Origin: Bacteroidota bacterium
GTDB taxonomy: Bacteria > Bacteroidota > Bacteroidia > Flavobacteriales > Weeksellaceae
Direction of reading: 5' to 3'
Length of the DNA stretch: 48,517 bases
Assembly: GCA_023458535.1 (NCBI GenBank)
Contig: JAEWYW010000049.1
Coordinates: 1-48,517 of the forward strand
The position numbers were made by a program, and so were the translations under genes. Positions 42,207 through 48,517 of this stretch are shown piece by piece; position 1 is the first letter of the stretch, and every line of letters begins with the position of its first letter. A model generated the notes under the pieces. That model did not search any database, had not been told where the DNA came from, and saw nothing but the letters and a program-made list of their open reading frames with translations.

Positions 42207-42239
42207 AAATCTTCGATTTATTTTTTCTAAATTAGCAAT

Positions 42240-42890
42240 ATGTTTATTAAAGATTATATCTCTAAAGACTTCCCTAGTTTTCATCTTACAGATTCTGTGG
42301 AGGAAGCCAAGGCAGCCTTAGATGCTTTTTGTTTTTCACATATTTTCATCAAGAAAAATCACCACTTTTATGGCGCCCTTTCAAAAGAATCTTTGGAGGA
42401 ATCGGAAGGTACATTAAAAAGTCTGGAACATCTTATTGAGCGTTTTGCCATTCTTGAAGATAACAGCATTATAGAAAGCATCAGATTGTTTTATACCTTC
42501 GATTCCAACGTTGTTCCTGTCATCAACAAAAATGAAAAATATTTAGGCTATATCTCTTGTGAAGATGTTTTTCAAGAGCTGTCCAAATATCCCCTGTTTT
42601 CGGAAACAGGAGCTGTATTAACGGTGGAAATACCTGCAAAAAGGTATTCTATGACGGAGATTGCAAATATTGTAGAAAGCAACAACTCAAAGTTGTATGG
42701 TGCTTTCATCAGCGAGATGGCAGAAGATTTCGTGCGCGTTACTTTAAAAATCGGAAACGAAATTTTGAGCTCCATTGATGCTACATTCGAAAGATACGAT
42801 TACAAAATCATTGAAAAATTCTACAACGACGAAAAAACAGATATGTTGAAAGACCGTTTTGGTTTCCTTCAAAAATTCATTGAAATTTAA
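42240..42890 (+). CDS. CBS domain protein
   Basis: 216 residues, cytosolic. A CBS pair occupies about residues 1-125 (IFIKKNHHFYGALSKESL and SNVVPVINKNEKYLGYISCEDVF are the two domain cores), followed by an ACT-like alpha/beta segment (about 126-200: AVLTVEIPAKRYSMTEIANIVESNN). Such modules sense adenine nucleotides or amino acids. It lies 2 bp before nadK, so a link to NAD(P) or nucleotide level is plausible but unproven. Confidence 0.82.
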   Translation: MFIKDYISKDFPSFHLTDSVEEAKAALDAFCFSHIFIKKNHHFYGALSKESLEESEGTLKSLEHLIERFAILEDNSIIESIRLFYTFDSNVVPVINKNEKYLGYISCEDVFQELSKYPLFSETGAVLTVEIPAKRYSMTEIANIVESNNSKLYGAFISEMAEDFVRVTLKIGNEILSSIDATFERYDYKIIEKFYNDEKTDMLKDRFGFLQKFIEI

Positions 42891-42892
42891 CT

Positions 42893-43759
42893 ATGAAAGC
42901 AGCAATTTATTCTCAGAAAAGAGATTTAGATACCTTTTTATACCTCAGTAAATTCATTTCAGAACTCGAAAGCAGAGGTGTAAAAGCGGTGTTGCATGAA
43001 GACATGGCGGAAGCGCTGCAGTTTTCAAAAATATTTGAAACTTTTACTCAAAAACAAGATTTACTGGATAAGAAAGTAGATCTTTTTTTCACTTTTGGGG
43101 GCGACGGAACCATTGTTAATTCAATTACTTTTATTGAGGATTTAGAAATTCCAGTGGTTGGTGTTAATACAGGGAGATTAGGTTTTCTGGCGAGTTTTAC
43201 CAAAGAGGAAGTTTTCAAAGAACTCGATGAAATCTTAAAAGGGAATGTCAATACCAGTGAAAGATCGGTTATTGAAGTGGTTTCTCCAAGGTCTGAAGAA
43301 TTTTTTCCGTTTGCACTGAATGATGTAACTGTTTCCAGGAAAGAAACCACCTCCATGATTACTGTAGACTCTTACATTAACGATGAGTTTCTGAATGTTT
43401 TTTGGGGCGATGGCGTTATCATCTCCACTCCTACTGGCTCTACAGCCTATTCTTTAAGCTGTGGCGGACCCATTATCGCACCCAATAATGATAATTTTGT
43501 GATTACACCTATCGCACCACATAATCTGAATGTTCGTCCACTTGTTTTGAATGATAATGTTGAAATTAAATTCAGAATAGAGAGTCGTGTGTCCGAATAT
43601 TCATTGTCTTTGGATTCTAGATTGATACATATCCCAACAGATCAGGAAATCATCATAAAAAAAGCAAAATTTAAGCTTCTCTTGGTACAACCTGTCAACT
43701 TAAGTTTTTTCGAAACTATTCGTCAGAAACTACTTTGGGGAAAAGATAAAAGAAATTAA
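42893..43759 (+). CDS. nadK: NAD kinase
   Basis: 288-residue enzyme phosphorylating NAD to NADP, the sole NADP source in most bacteria. The ATP/NAD motif GGDGT is at 69-73, followed by NTGRLGFLA and the later TPTGSTAYSLSCGGPII that binds substrate. Length matches the family. It is preceded by the CBS gene with a 2-bp gap; fbaA follows after 73 bp with its own promoter-like box. Confidence 0.95.
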   Translation: MKAAIYSQKRDLDTFLYLSKFISELESRGVKAVLHEDMAEALQFSKIFETFTQKQDLLDKKVDLFFTFGGDGTIVNSITFIEDLEIPVVGVNTGRLGFLASFTKEEVFKELDEILKGNVNTSERSVIEVVSPRSEEFFPFALNDVTVSRKETTSMITVDSYINDEFLNVFWGDGVIISTPTGSTAYSLSCGGPIIAPNNDNFVITPIAPHNLNVRPLVLNDNVEIKFRIESRVSEYSLSLDSRLIHIPTDQEIIIKKAKFKLLLVQPVNLSFFETIRQKLLWGKDKRN

Positions 43760-43777
43760 TTTTTGCATAAAAATGAT

Positions 43778-43785
43778 TACCTTTA
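43778..43785 (+). promoter_or_regulatory. Candidate -7 box for fbaA
   Basis: TACCTTTA, 7 of 8 to TAnnTTTG, 47 nt upstream of the fbaA ATG. Confidence 0.35.
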
Positions 43786-43832
43786 CACGAAATTTTTCAA
43801 AACACATACAGTATCTAATTAAAAAGTAAATT

Positions 43833-44903
43833 ATGAGCAGAATTTTCCCGGCAGGAGTTGCCACTGGTAATTTGGTTACAGAAATTTTTCAACATGCTAA
43901 AGAAAACAAATATGCATTACCTGCAGTAAACGTTATCGGTTCAAGTAATGTAAATGCGACAATGGAAACGGCTGCAAAGCTTAATTCTCCGGTAATCATT
44001 CAGTTTTCCAATGGTGGTGCAGCTTTCAACGCAGGAAAAGGTTTAAGCAACGATGGTCAAAAATCTGCTATTTTAGGTGCTATTGCTGGTGCTCAACACA
44101 TCCACACTTTAGCGGAGGCGTACGGAGCAACAGTTATTCTTCATACAGACCACTGTGCTAAAAAATTATTGCCTTGGATCGATGGTTTAATGGACGCTAA
44201 CGAAGATTTCTTCAAAAGAACAGGTAAATCTTTATATTCATCTCACATGTTAGATCTTTCTGAAGAGCCTTTAGAGGAAAATTTAGAGATTTCTTGCAGA
44301 TATTTTGAGAGAATGGCTAAAATGAACATGACTCTTGAAGTTGAAATCGGTGTAACAGGAGGTGAAGAAGATGGTGTTGATAATTCTGGTATCGACAATT
44401 CATTATTGTACACACAACCTGAAGATGTTGCTTATACCTACGAAAAATTGAAAGCAATTTCAGACAATTTCACTATCGCAGCAGCATTTGGTAACGTACA
44501 CGGTGTTTACAAGCCAGGAAACGTAGTTCTTACACCAAAAATTTTGGAAAATTCTCAGAAATTTGTTCAGGAGAAATTCGGAACGGGACCAGATCCTATC
44601 AACTTTGTATTCCACGGCGGTTCAGGATCTTCATTGGAAGAAATTAGAGAAGCTATCGATTACGGAGTGATTAAAATGAATATTGATACCGATCTTCAGT
44701 TTGCTTATACAGAAGGCGTTAGAGATTATATGATCAACAATATTGACTATCTTAAAACTCAAATTGGTAACCCAGATGGAGAGGATAAACCCAACAAGAA
44801 GTTCTACGATCCAAGAGTTTGGTTAAGAAAAGGAGAAGAAACATTCGGAGCTAGATTAGTACAAGCTTTTGAAGATCTTAACAACGTAAATACACTTAAG
44901 TAA
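43833..44903 (+). CDS. fbaA: Class II fructose-bisphosphate aldolase
   Basis: 356-residue zinc enzyme of glycolysis and gluconeogenesis. LHTDHCAKK holds the catalytic Asp106 and zinc ligand His107; later zinc ligands are in AAFGNVHGVY and FHGGSGSS. The length and the long loop after residue 180 fit the E. coli FbaA-like class IIA. Codon use looks strongly adapted (many AAC, GGT, CTT codons), consistent with high expression. Confidence 0.96.
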   Translation: MSRIFPAGVATGNLVTEIFQHAKENKYALPAVNVIGSSNVNATMETAAKLNSPVIIQFSNGGAAFNAGKGLSNDGQKSAILGAIAGAQHIHTLAEAYGATVILHTDHCAKKLLPWIDGLMDANEDFFKRTGKSLYSSHMLDLSEEPLEENLEISCRYFERMAKMNMTLEVEIGVTGGEEDGVDNSGIDNSLLYTQPEDVAYTYEKLKAISDNFTIAAAFGNVHGVYKPGNVVLTPKILENSQKFVQEKFGTGPDPINFVFHGGSGSSLEEIREAIDYGVIKMNIDTDLQFAYTEGVRDYMINNIDYLKTQIGNPDGEDKPNKKFYDPRVWLRKGEETFGARLVQAFEDLNNVNTLK

Positions 44904-44914
44904 TTATAAATTTT

Positions 44915-44960
44915 AGATTCTGAATTTTGGATGATTTATGCGTTTCAAAATCCAGAATCT
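44915..44960. repeat. Long imperfect hairpin between fbaA and accD
   Basis: AGATTCTGAATTTT (44915-44928) pairs with AAAATCCAGAATCT (44947-44960) over 14 bp with one mismatch, around an 18-nt loop. No T-tract follows on the plus strand. It could slow decay of the fbaA transcript or uncouple fbaA and accD levels. Confidence 0.5.
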
Positions 44961-44985
44961 AGAATATTAAAACTAAAATCTGAAT

Positions 44986-45837
44986 ATGGCATTCGACTGG
45001 TTTAAAAGAAAAGCAAAAAATATCACCACTTCTACAGACGAAAAAAAGGATGTTCCGAAAGGTCTTTGGCACCAAACTCCGTCTGGCAAAATTGTGGAGC
45101 ATGAAGAATTGAAGAGAAATAATTTTGTATCTCCTGAAGATAATTTCCATGTGAGAATAGGCAGTGCAGAATATTTCGATATGCTTTTTGATGAGGGAAA
45201 GTTCAAGGAATTGGACGCTAATGTGGAAAGTGTTGACATGCTGAATTTTAAGGATACAAAGCCTTATGCGGATCGTTTAAAAGAAGTGAAAGCCAAAACC
45301 AAGCTTACAGATTCTATCAGAAATGCACACGGTAAAGTAGATGGTACCGAAATGGTGATCTCTTGTATGGATTTTGCGTTTATTGGTGGTTCCTTAGGAT
45401 CAGTGATGGGTGAAAAGATTCGCAGAGCTGTAGACTACGCCATGAAACATAAACTTCCTTACATGATCATCTGTCAGTCTGGTGGTGCAAGAATGCAGGA
45501 AGCAACGTATTCTTTAATGCAGTTGGCAAAAGTACAGTCCAAATTAGCGCAATTATCAGAAGCTGGTCTTCCTTATATTGCATATTTATGCGATCCAACA
45601 TTTGGTGGTATTACAGCATCATTTGCAATGACGGCAGACATTATTATGGCTGAGCCAGGAGCTTTAATTGGTTTTGCAGGTCCTAGAGTTATCCGTGAAA
45701 CTATTGGTAGAGATTTACCAGAAGGTTTCCAAACTTCAGAATTCCTTCAAGAAAAAGGTTTCGTAGATTTTATAGTAAAGAGAACCGACATTAAGGAAAC
45801 TGTTTCTAAAACAGCCAACTTCCTTATCAAGGGGTAA
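44986..45837 (+). CDS. accD: Acetyl-CoA carboxylase carboxyltransferase beta subunit
   Basis: 283-residue subunit that with AccA transfers carboxyl from biotin to acetyl-CoA, the first step of fatty acid synthesis. The crotonase-like core is intact: MDFAFIGGSLGSVMGEKI, SGGARMQEA, DPTFGGITASFAM and IGFAGPRVI. The N-terminal zinc ribbon is recognisable by its frame (LWHQTPSGKIVEHEELKRNNFVSPEDNFHVRI region), but the four Cys of the family are replaced by Gln30, Ser33, Ser49 and Asp52, so it cannot bind zinc in the usual way. Terminator follows. Confidence 0.95.
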   Translation: MAFDWFKRKAKNITTSTDEKKDVPKGLWHQTPSGKIVEHEELKRNNFVSPEDNFHVRIGSAEYFDMLFDEGKFKELDANVESVDMLNFKDTKPYADRLKEVKAKTKLTDSIRNAHGKVDGTEMVISCMDFAFIGGSLGSVMGEKIRRAVDYAMKHKLPYMIICQSGGARMQEATYSLMQLAKVQSKLAQLSEAGLPYIAYLCDPTFGGITASFAMTADIIMAEPGALIGFAGPRVIRETIGRDLPEGFQTSEFLQEKGFVDFIVKRTDIKETVSKTANFLIKG

Positions 45838-45864
45838 ACTGTAAAGTTTTAAAAAAATAAATTT

Positions 45865-45896
45865 AAATCTCTCTCCAATTGGGAGAGATTTTTTTT
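45865..45896 (+). terminator. Intrinsic terminator after accD
   Basis: AAATCTCTC / GAGAGATTT stem with a short TCC-AATT-GG interior, followed by T's to 45896. The next start codon (45898) is only 2 nt after the T-tract. Confidence 0.85.
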
Positions 45897-45897
45897 G

Positions 45898-46410
45898 ATG
45901 AGAACATTTAAAGTTTTTTATAATTCCTTAAAAACATTAAGCTTCAAAAAGCTGATGAAGCTTGCGGGTTTGCTGTTGCCACATCCATTATTCGCTATTT
46001 TAAGTGCATATGCTACCGTAAAGGCTTTTAGTTTCGCACAGAAAGAGTATCCTAAGACTGCATCTACCAATGGTAAGGGAAATGCTTTTAGACATGCATA
46101 TTGGTGTTGTCTTATTATGATGTTTTGCAGTAAAATTTCTTCACCGGAAAAAGCGTTGGATTTTTGCCAGAGAATGACAGACATGCATGAAGAGCTCTTC
46201 CCAAACGAACCCCTGGAAACCAAAATGGACATCCATAACAATAGGGTAGGGATGAGGTTTTTTATGGATATGCTACACGGCGTTCACAGGCAGTTTTTTG
46301 AGAAAAATTTCTTCATTAAAGAACTTAAGGAAAGAACTGAAAATGCACAGCTTTTAGCAGATGTGGATCAAAATCTTGATGAAGATGTTTTGGTATATCT
46401 CAAAAAATAA
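45898..46410 (+). CDS. DUF6973 family protein, unknown function
   Basis: 170 residues. The conserved part is NGKGNAFRHAYW (His66), TDMHEE (His97, Glu98) and KMDIHNNRVG (Asp111, His113, Asn114), a His/Asp-rich pattern suggesting a metal-binding alpha-helical site, as in the DUF6973 family. A hydrophobic N-terminal stretch (LAGLLLPHPLFAILSAYA) could associate with membrane. The frame has a TTG at 45895 in the terminator's T-tract; the ATG at 45898 is used. Function unknown. Confidence 0.72.
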   Translation: MRTFKVFYNSLKTLSFKKLMKLAGLLLPHPLFAILSAYATVKAFSFAQKEYPKTASTNGKGNAFRHAYWCCLIMMFCSKISSPEKALDFCQRMTDMHEELFPNEPLETKMDIHNNRVGMRFFMDMLHGVHRQFFEKNFFIKELKERTENAQLLADVDQNLDEDVLVYLKK

Positions 46411-46419
46411 AAAAATTCT

Positions 46420-46427
46420 TACATTTA
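46420..46427 (+). promoter_or_regulatory. Candidate -7 box for the SpmAB-like gene
   Basis: TACATTTA, 7 of 8 to TAnnTTTG, 19 nt before the ATG at 46447. Confidence 0.35.
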
Positions 46428-46446
46428 AAAATTAAACATCAATCAA

Positions 46447-47850
46447 ATGGTTCTTAGTAGAATTTGGTCGGCTTTCATTATTATAGCGATTACTATTGCA
46501 GGTATTAAGTACATGTCGTCTTCCAACTATGGCAATATTTTTAATGATATGGTTGTAGGGAAAGGCGGGGATACTGTACAAATTGCAACAAAATCAATTC
46601 AGGAATTTTCGCCATTAATAAAATCTGAACTTAGTAAAAATCAGGTTTTTGAAGAAAATAGAATTCACTATAAAACCGACTCGCTACAGCAGAAAGTGCA
46701 GGTCTATAGAATTCAAGAAGCCGACGGTGTTATTGGAACCTCCGAAACTGCCGTTAAAATTTGTTTGGGTTTAATAGGTATTATGACCCTTTTTATGGGT
46801 TTTATGAGCATTGCAGAAAAAGCAGGAGGCATCAACCTTTTAAGCCGTTTGATTCAGCCATTTTTCTCAAAATTATTCCCTGAAATACCCAAAAATCATC
46901 CTTCATTTGGGCACATGTTGATGAATTTTTCCGCCAACTTATTGGGCTTAGATAATGCAGCAACACCTTTTGGCTTGAAAGCTATGGAGAGTCTCCAGAC
47001 ACTCAATCCCAATAAAGATACCGCTAGCAATTCGCAAATTATGTTTTTGTGCCTTCATGCGGGCGGGATGACCCTTATTCCAGTTTCTATTATTGCTATT
47101 AGGGCTTCAATGGGCTCTCATACACCAACAGATATTTTTCTACCTTGTATGATTGCTACCTTCGCCGCAACCATGGCAGCGATGATTATTGTTTCAATTT
47201 ACCAAAAAATAAATCTTTTCCAACCTGCTGTATTGGCCTACGTGGGCGGAATTTCGGTAATCATTGGTCTTTTAGTAACTTACCTGGTGCATTTATCCAA
47301 GGAAGAGTTAGATACATTCAGTAGGGTCGTAAGCAATGGTCTTATTTTGTTTATCTTCTTGGCGATAGTGCTTGGAGCCATTTATAAAAAAGTAAACGTT
47401 TTTGATGCCTTTATAGACGGTGCAAAGGAAGGTTTCACTACCTGTGTAAAGATTATTCCTTATTTGGTAGGGATGTTGGTTGCCATTTCTCTTTTAAGAA
47501 CCTCTGGAGTTTTTGATGTGATTATTGATGGCATGAAATGGGTTGCCAATGCGCTAAACGCAGATACCCGTTTTGTGGATGGTCTTCCAACAGCTTTAAT
47601 AAAACCTTTGTCGGGTTCTGGTGCGAGAGGAATGATGGTGGATACAATGCAGACGTTCGGTGCCGATTCTTTTCAAGGTAAACTGGCTGCAGTTTTGCAG
47701 GGAAGTTCGGATACGACCTTTTATGTAATTGCTGTGTATTTTGGTGCGGTGGCGGTTAAAAATACTCGATATACTGTTGTTGCGATGCTTTTAGCCGATT
47801 TAGTTGGAATTATTACTTCTATTATTTTAGCCTATTTATTTTTTGCATAG
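46447..47850 (+). CDS. SpmA-SpmB fusion, nucleoside-recognition (Gate) domain protein
   Basis: 467-residue inner-membrane protein joining two Gate domains. The first half (about 98-240) has NFSANLLGLDNAATPFGLKAME, the SpmA signature; the second half (about 305-467) has PLSGSGARGMMVDTM and QGSSDTTFYVIAVYFGAV, the SpmB signature. In sporulating Bacillus the two are separate spore maturation proteins; in non-sporulating Bacteroidota the fused form is common and its role, possibly transport, is unknown. An extra periplasmic or cytosolic segment lies at 28-95. Terminator follows. Confidence 0.88.
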   Translation: MVLSRIWSAFIIIAITIAGIKYMSSSNYGNIFNDMVVGKGGDTVQIATKSIQEFSPLIKSELSKNQVFEENRIHYKTDSLQQKVQVYRIQEADGVIGTSETAVKICLGLIGIMTLFMGFMSIAEKAGGINLLSRLIQPFFSKLFPEIPKNHPSFGHMLMNFSANLLGLDNAATPFGLKAMESLQTLNPNKDTASNSQIMFLCLHAGGMTLIPVSIIAIRASMGSHTPTDIFLPCMIATFAATMAAMIIVSIYQKINLFQPAVLAYVGGISVIIGLLVTYLVHLSKEELDTFSRVVSNGLILFIFLAIVLGAIYKKVNVFDAFIDGAKEGFTTCVKIIPYLVGMLVAISLLRTSGVFDVIIDGMKWVANALNADTRFVDGLPTALIKPLSGSGARGMMVDTMQTFGADSFQGKLAAVLQGSSDTTFYVIAVYFGAVAVKNTRYTVVAMLLADLVGIITSIILAYLFFA

Positions 47851-47872
47851 GGTAGGGTAGACTATTATATAT

Positions 47873-47899
47873 AAGGCCATTTGATAATGGTCTTTTTTA
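47873..47899 (+). terminator. Intrinsic terminator of the SpmAB-like gene
   Basis: AAGGCCATT / AATGGTCTT, 9-bp stem with one G-U pair, TGAT loop, then T's. Confidence 0.85.
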
Positions 47900-47947
47900 T
47901 TGGATTTTATCTTGGTTTCTTTTGATTGTAGCATCATTTATTTTCAG

Positions 47948-47967
47948 GTGTCGTAAATCTACTACAA
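47948..47967. promoter_or_regulatory. Distal 8-4-8 inverted repeat upstream of hcp
   Basis: GTGTCGTA-AATC-TACTACAA: the right arm is identical to the proximal site at 48113-48132, the left arm matches 6 of 8. Same architecture, 165 bp upstream of it. Confidence 0.4.
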
Positions 47968-48000
47968 TTTGAAAATTATGGTGTTTTGATTGGAGAATAT

Positions 48001-48050
48001 TTTAGGTTTGAAGTTTGTTTTTTAGGTTTAAAATAAGGTTTTTAGGAGGA
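48001..48050 (+). repeat. Three TTTAGG direct repeats at 20-bp spacing
   Basis: TTTAGGTTTG (48001), TTTAGGTTTA (48021) and TTTAGGAGGA (48041), exactly 20 bp apart, in the non-coding stretch between the two inverted repeats. Phasing of about two helical turns is seen in some regulator-binding arrays. The remaining non-coding bases of 47900-48219 show no gene. Confidence 0.35.
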
Positions 48051-48112
48051 TTTTAATTCTGCAAAGTACTATGAACACTGGTTTCATTTTACTTTTTGAA
48101 AAATTATTGTAA

Positions 48113-48132
48113 TTGTAGTAATTCTACTACAA
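48113..48132. promoter_or_regulatory. Proximal 8-4-8 inverted repeat (candidate hcp operator)
   Basis: TTGTAGTA-ATTC-TACTACAA, perfect 8-bp arms. It ends 20 bp before the -7 box of hcp, so it covers the -35 to -55 zone, a usual place for an activator or a repressor blocking the -33 contact. Confidence 0.5.
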
Positions 48133-48152
48133 AAAAAGTGGAATGATGGTTC

Positions 48153-48160
48153 TATCTTTG
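48153..48160 (+). promoter_or_regulatory. Promoter -7 box of hcp
   Basis: TATCTTTG, exact TAnnTTTG match; transcript start near 48166 and a leader of about 54 nt. The -33 position holds CAAA and not TTTG, hinting at dependence on an activator. Confidence 0.6.
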
Positions 48161-48219
48161 GAATAACAAAATCACAATAATTATATAAAGCCAAATCATT
48201 AACCTTAAAATTTACAACA

Positions 48220-48517
48220 ATGGCAGCAAACAATTCAAGAGGACTTTTAAAGTTCAACGGTGGATCAGACCAAAAAGTATTAAAACTGAACTACAGCGTA
48301 TCTAGAACAACTGATGTTTCAGGAAGAGTGGCATCAGATCCTTCTAATGCACTTATCAAATTAACAGTTGAAGCAACTGAAGATTCAGGAATCTTAGAAA
48401 GCTTATTGAACGGTAAATACAAGCCAACAAAAGGTGAAGTTACTTTCAATAAAGCTCACGAAGAAGGAGAATTAATCAAACTAACTTGGGAAAACGGTTA
48501 TGTTATCCAACACGAAG
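48220..48517 (+). CDS. Type VI secretion tube protein Hcp/TssD (truncated by window edge)
   Basis: First 99 residues of a gene that runs off the window. It begins MAANNSRGLLKFNGGSDQKVLKLNYSVS and continues with DPSNALIKLTVEATEDSGILESLLNGKYKPTKGEVTF and KLTWENGYVIQHE. This matches the TssD (Hcp) tube protein of the Bacteroidota type VI secretion system (T6SSiii), whose rings stack into the tube pushed into neighbouring cells. No other T6SS gene is in the window; sheath, baseplate and effector genes may follow to the right. The promoter region is unusually rich in repeats. Confidence 0.85.
   Translation, partial: MAANNSRGLLKFNGGSDQKVLKLNYSVSRTTDVSGRVASDPSNALIKLTVEATEDSGILESLLNGKYKPTKGEVTFNKAHEEGELIKLTWENGYVIQHE

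Noticed and set aside
46447..47850. Evidence of sporulation from the SpmA/SpmB match
   Set aside because: The fused form is widespread in non-sporulating Bacteroidota, and no other sporulation gene is present.
1..48517. Horizontally acquired island, prophage, defence system or CRISPR
   Set aside because: No integrase, transposase, repeat-spacer array or tRNA-bounded block; gene content is core functions with uniform AT-rich composition up to the hcp gene at the edge.

Overview
The window is chromosomal DNA of a low-GC Bacteroidota bacterium, most likely a flavobacterium of the Chryseobacterium/Weeksellaceae group. The evidence is a GLPGLI-family secreted protein, a MurF-Alr fusion, a SpmA-SpmB fusion, a patatin fused to an outer-membrane barrel, repeated matches to the Bacteroidota -7 promoter box (TAnnTTTG), few purine-rich ribosome binding sites, and at the right edge a Bacteroidota-type Hcp/TssD tube protein of a type VI secretion system. 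The genus is an inference from gene content; no 16S gene is present. I see no insertion sequence, phage, CRISPR array, tRNA or rRNA gene.

Layout: 0-2.6 kb, ferrous-iron uptake operon feoA-feoB plus a small Cys-rich FeoB partner, read leftward behind a promoter covered by a near-perfect 23-bp palindrome. 2.7-10.2 kb, mostly leftward genes: GLPGLI protein, mnmA, an oxidoreductase, guaC and clpC, with a small outer-membrane protein on the other strand. 10.4-17.5 kb, glycosyltransferases, sufE, thiL and its thioesterase partner, a flavoprotein, a DUF2306 membrane protein and a YARHG lipoprotein. 17.5-27.2 kb, two thioredoxin-fold proteins, mutS, a cupin-like protein, a bestrophin-type channel, a TrmH-type methyltransferase, and the leftward group hypothetical-rsmI-fabG. 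27.3-35.8 kb, rightward tdk, murF-alr, patatin-barrel, ybeY, mnmG and a methyltransferase. 36-37.2 kb, pgk leftward. 37.8-47.9 kb, rightward genes: DUF4139 protein, rpiB, rnr, a CBS protein, nadK, fbaA, accD, a DUF6973 protein and a SpmAB-like protein. 48.2 kb to the end, a truncated hcp.

The chromosome replication origin probably lies in this window. Two exact parS sites (TGTTTCACGTGAAACA) flank mnmG, an exact DnaA box follows the second, and the 0.6-kb AT-rich gap between pgk and the DUF4139 gene carries five one-mismatch DnaA boxes in one orientation within 230 bp. The genes to the right all run away from this gap.

Nearly all genes are core housekeeping functions, so I do not claim a new multi-gene system. 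The most original signals are non-coding: (1) a full-consensus promoter (TTTG-N19-TACATTTG) and a matching intrinsic terminator that delimit a transcript of about 60 nt with no gene in it, next to the TrmH-like gene; (2) two copies of an 8-4-8 inverted repeat 165 bp apart, plus three 20-bp-spaced direct repeats, upstream of hcp; (3) a structured leader in front of rnr. Three proteins also lack expected metal ligands (AccD, thymidine kinase, YbeY).
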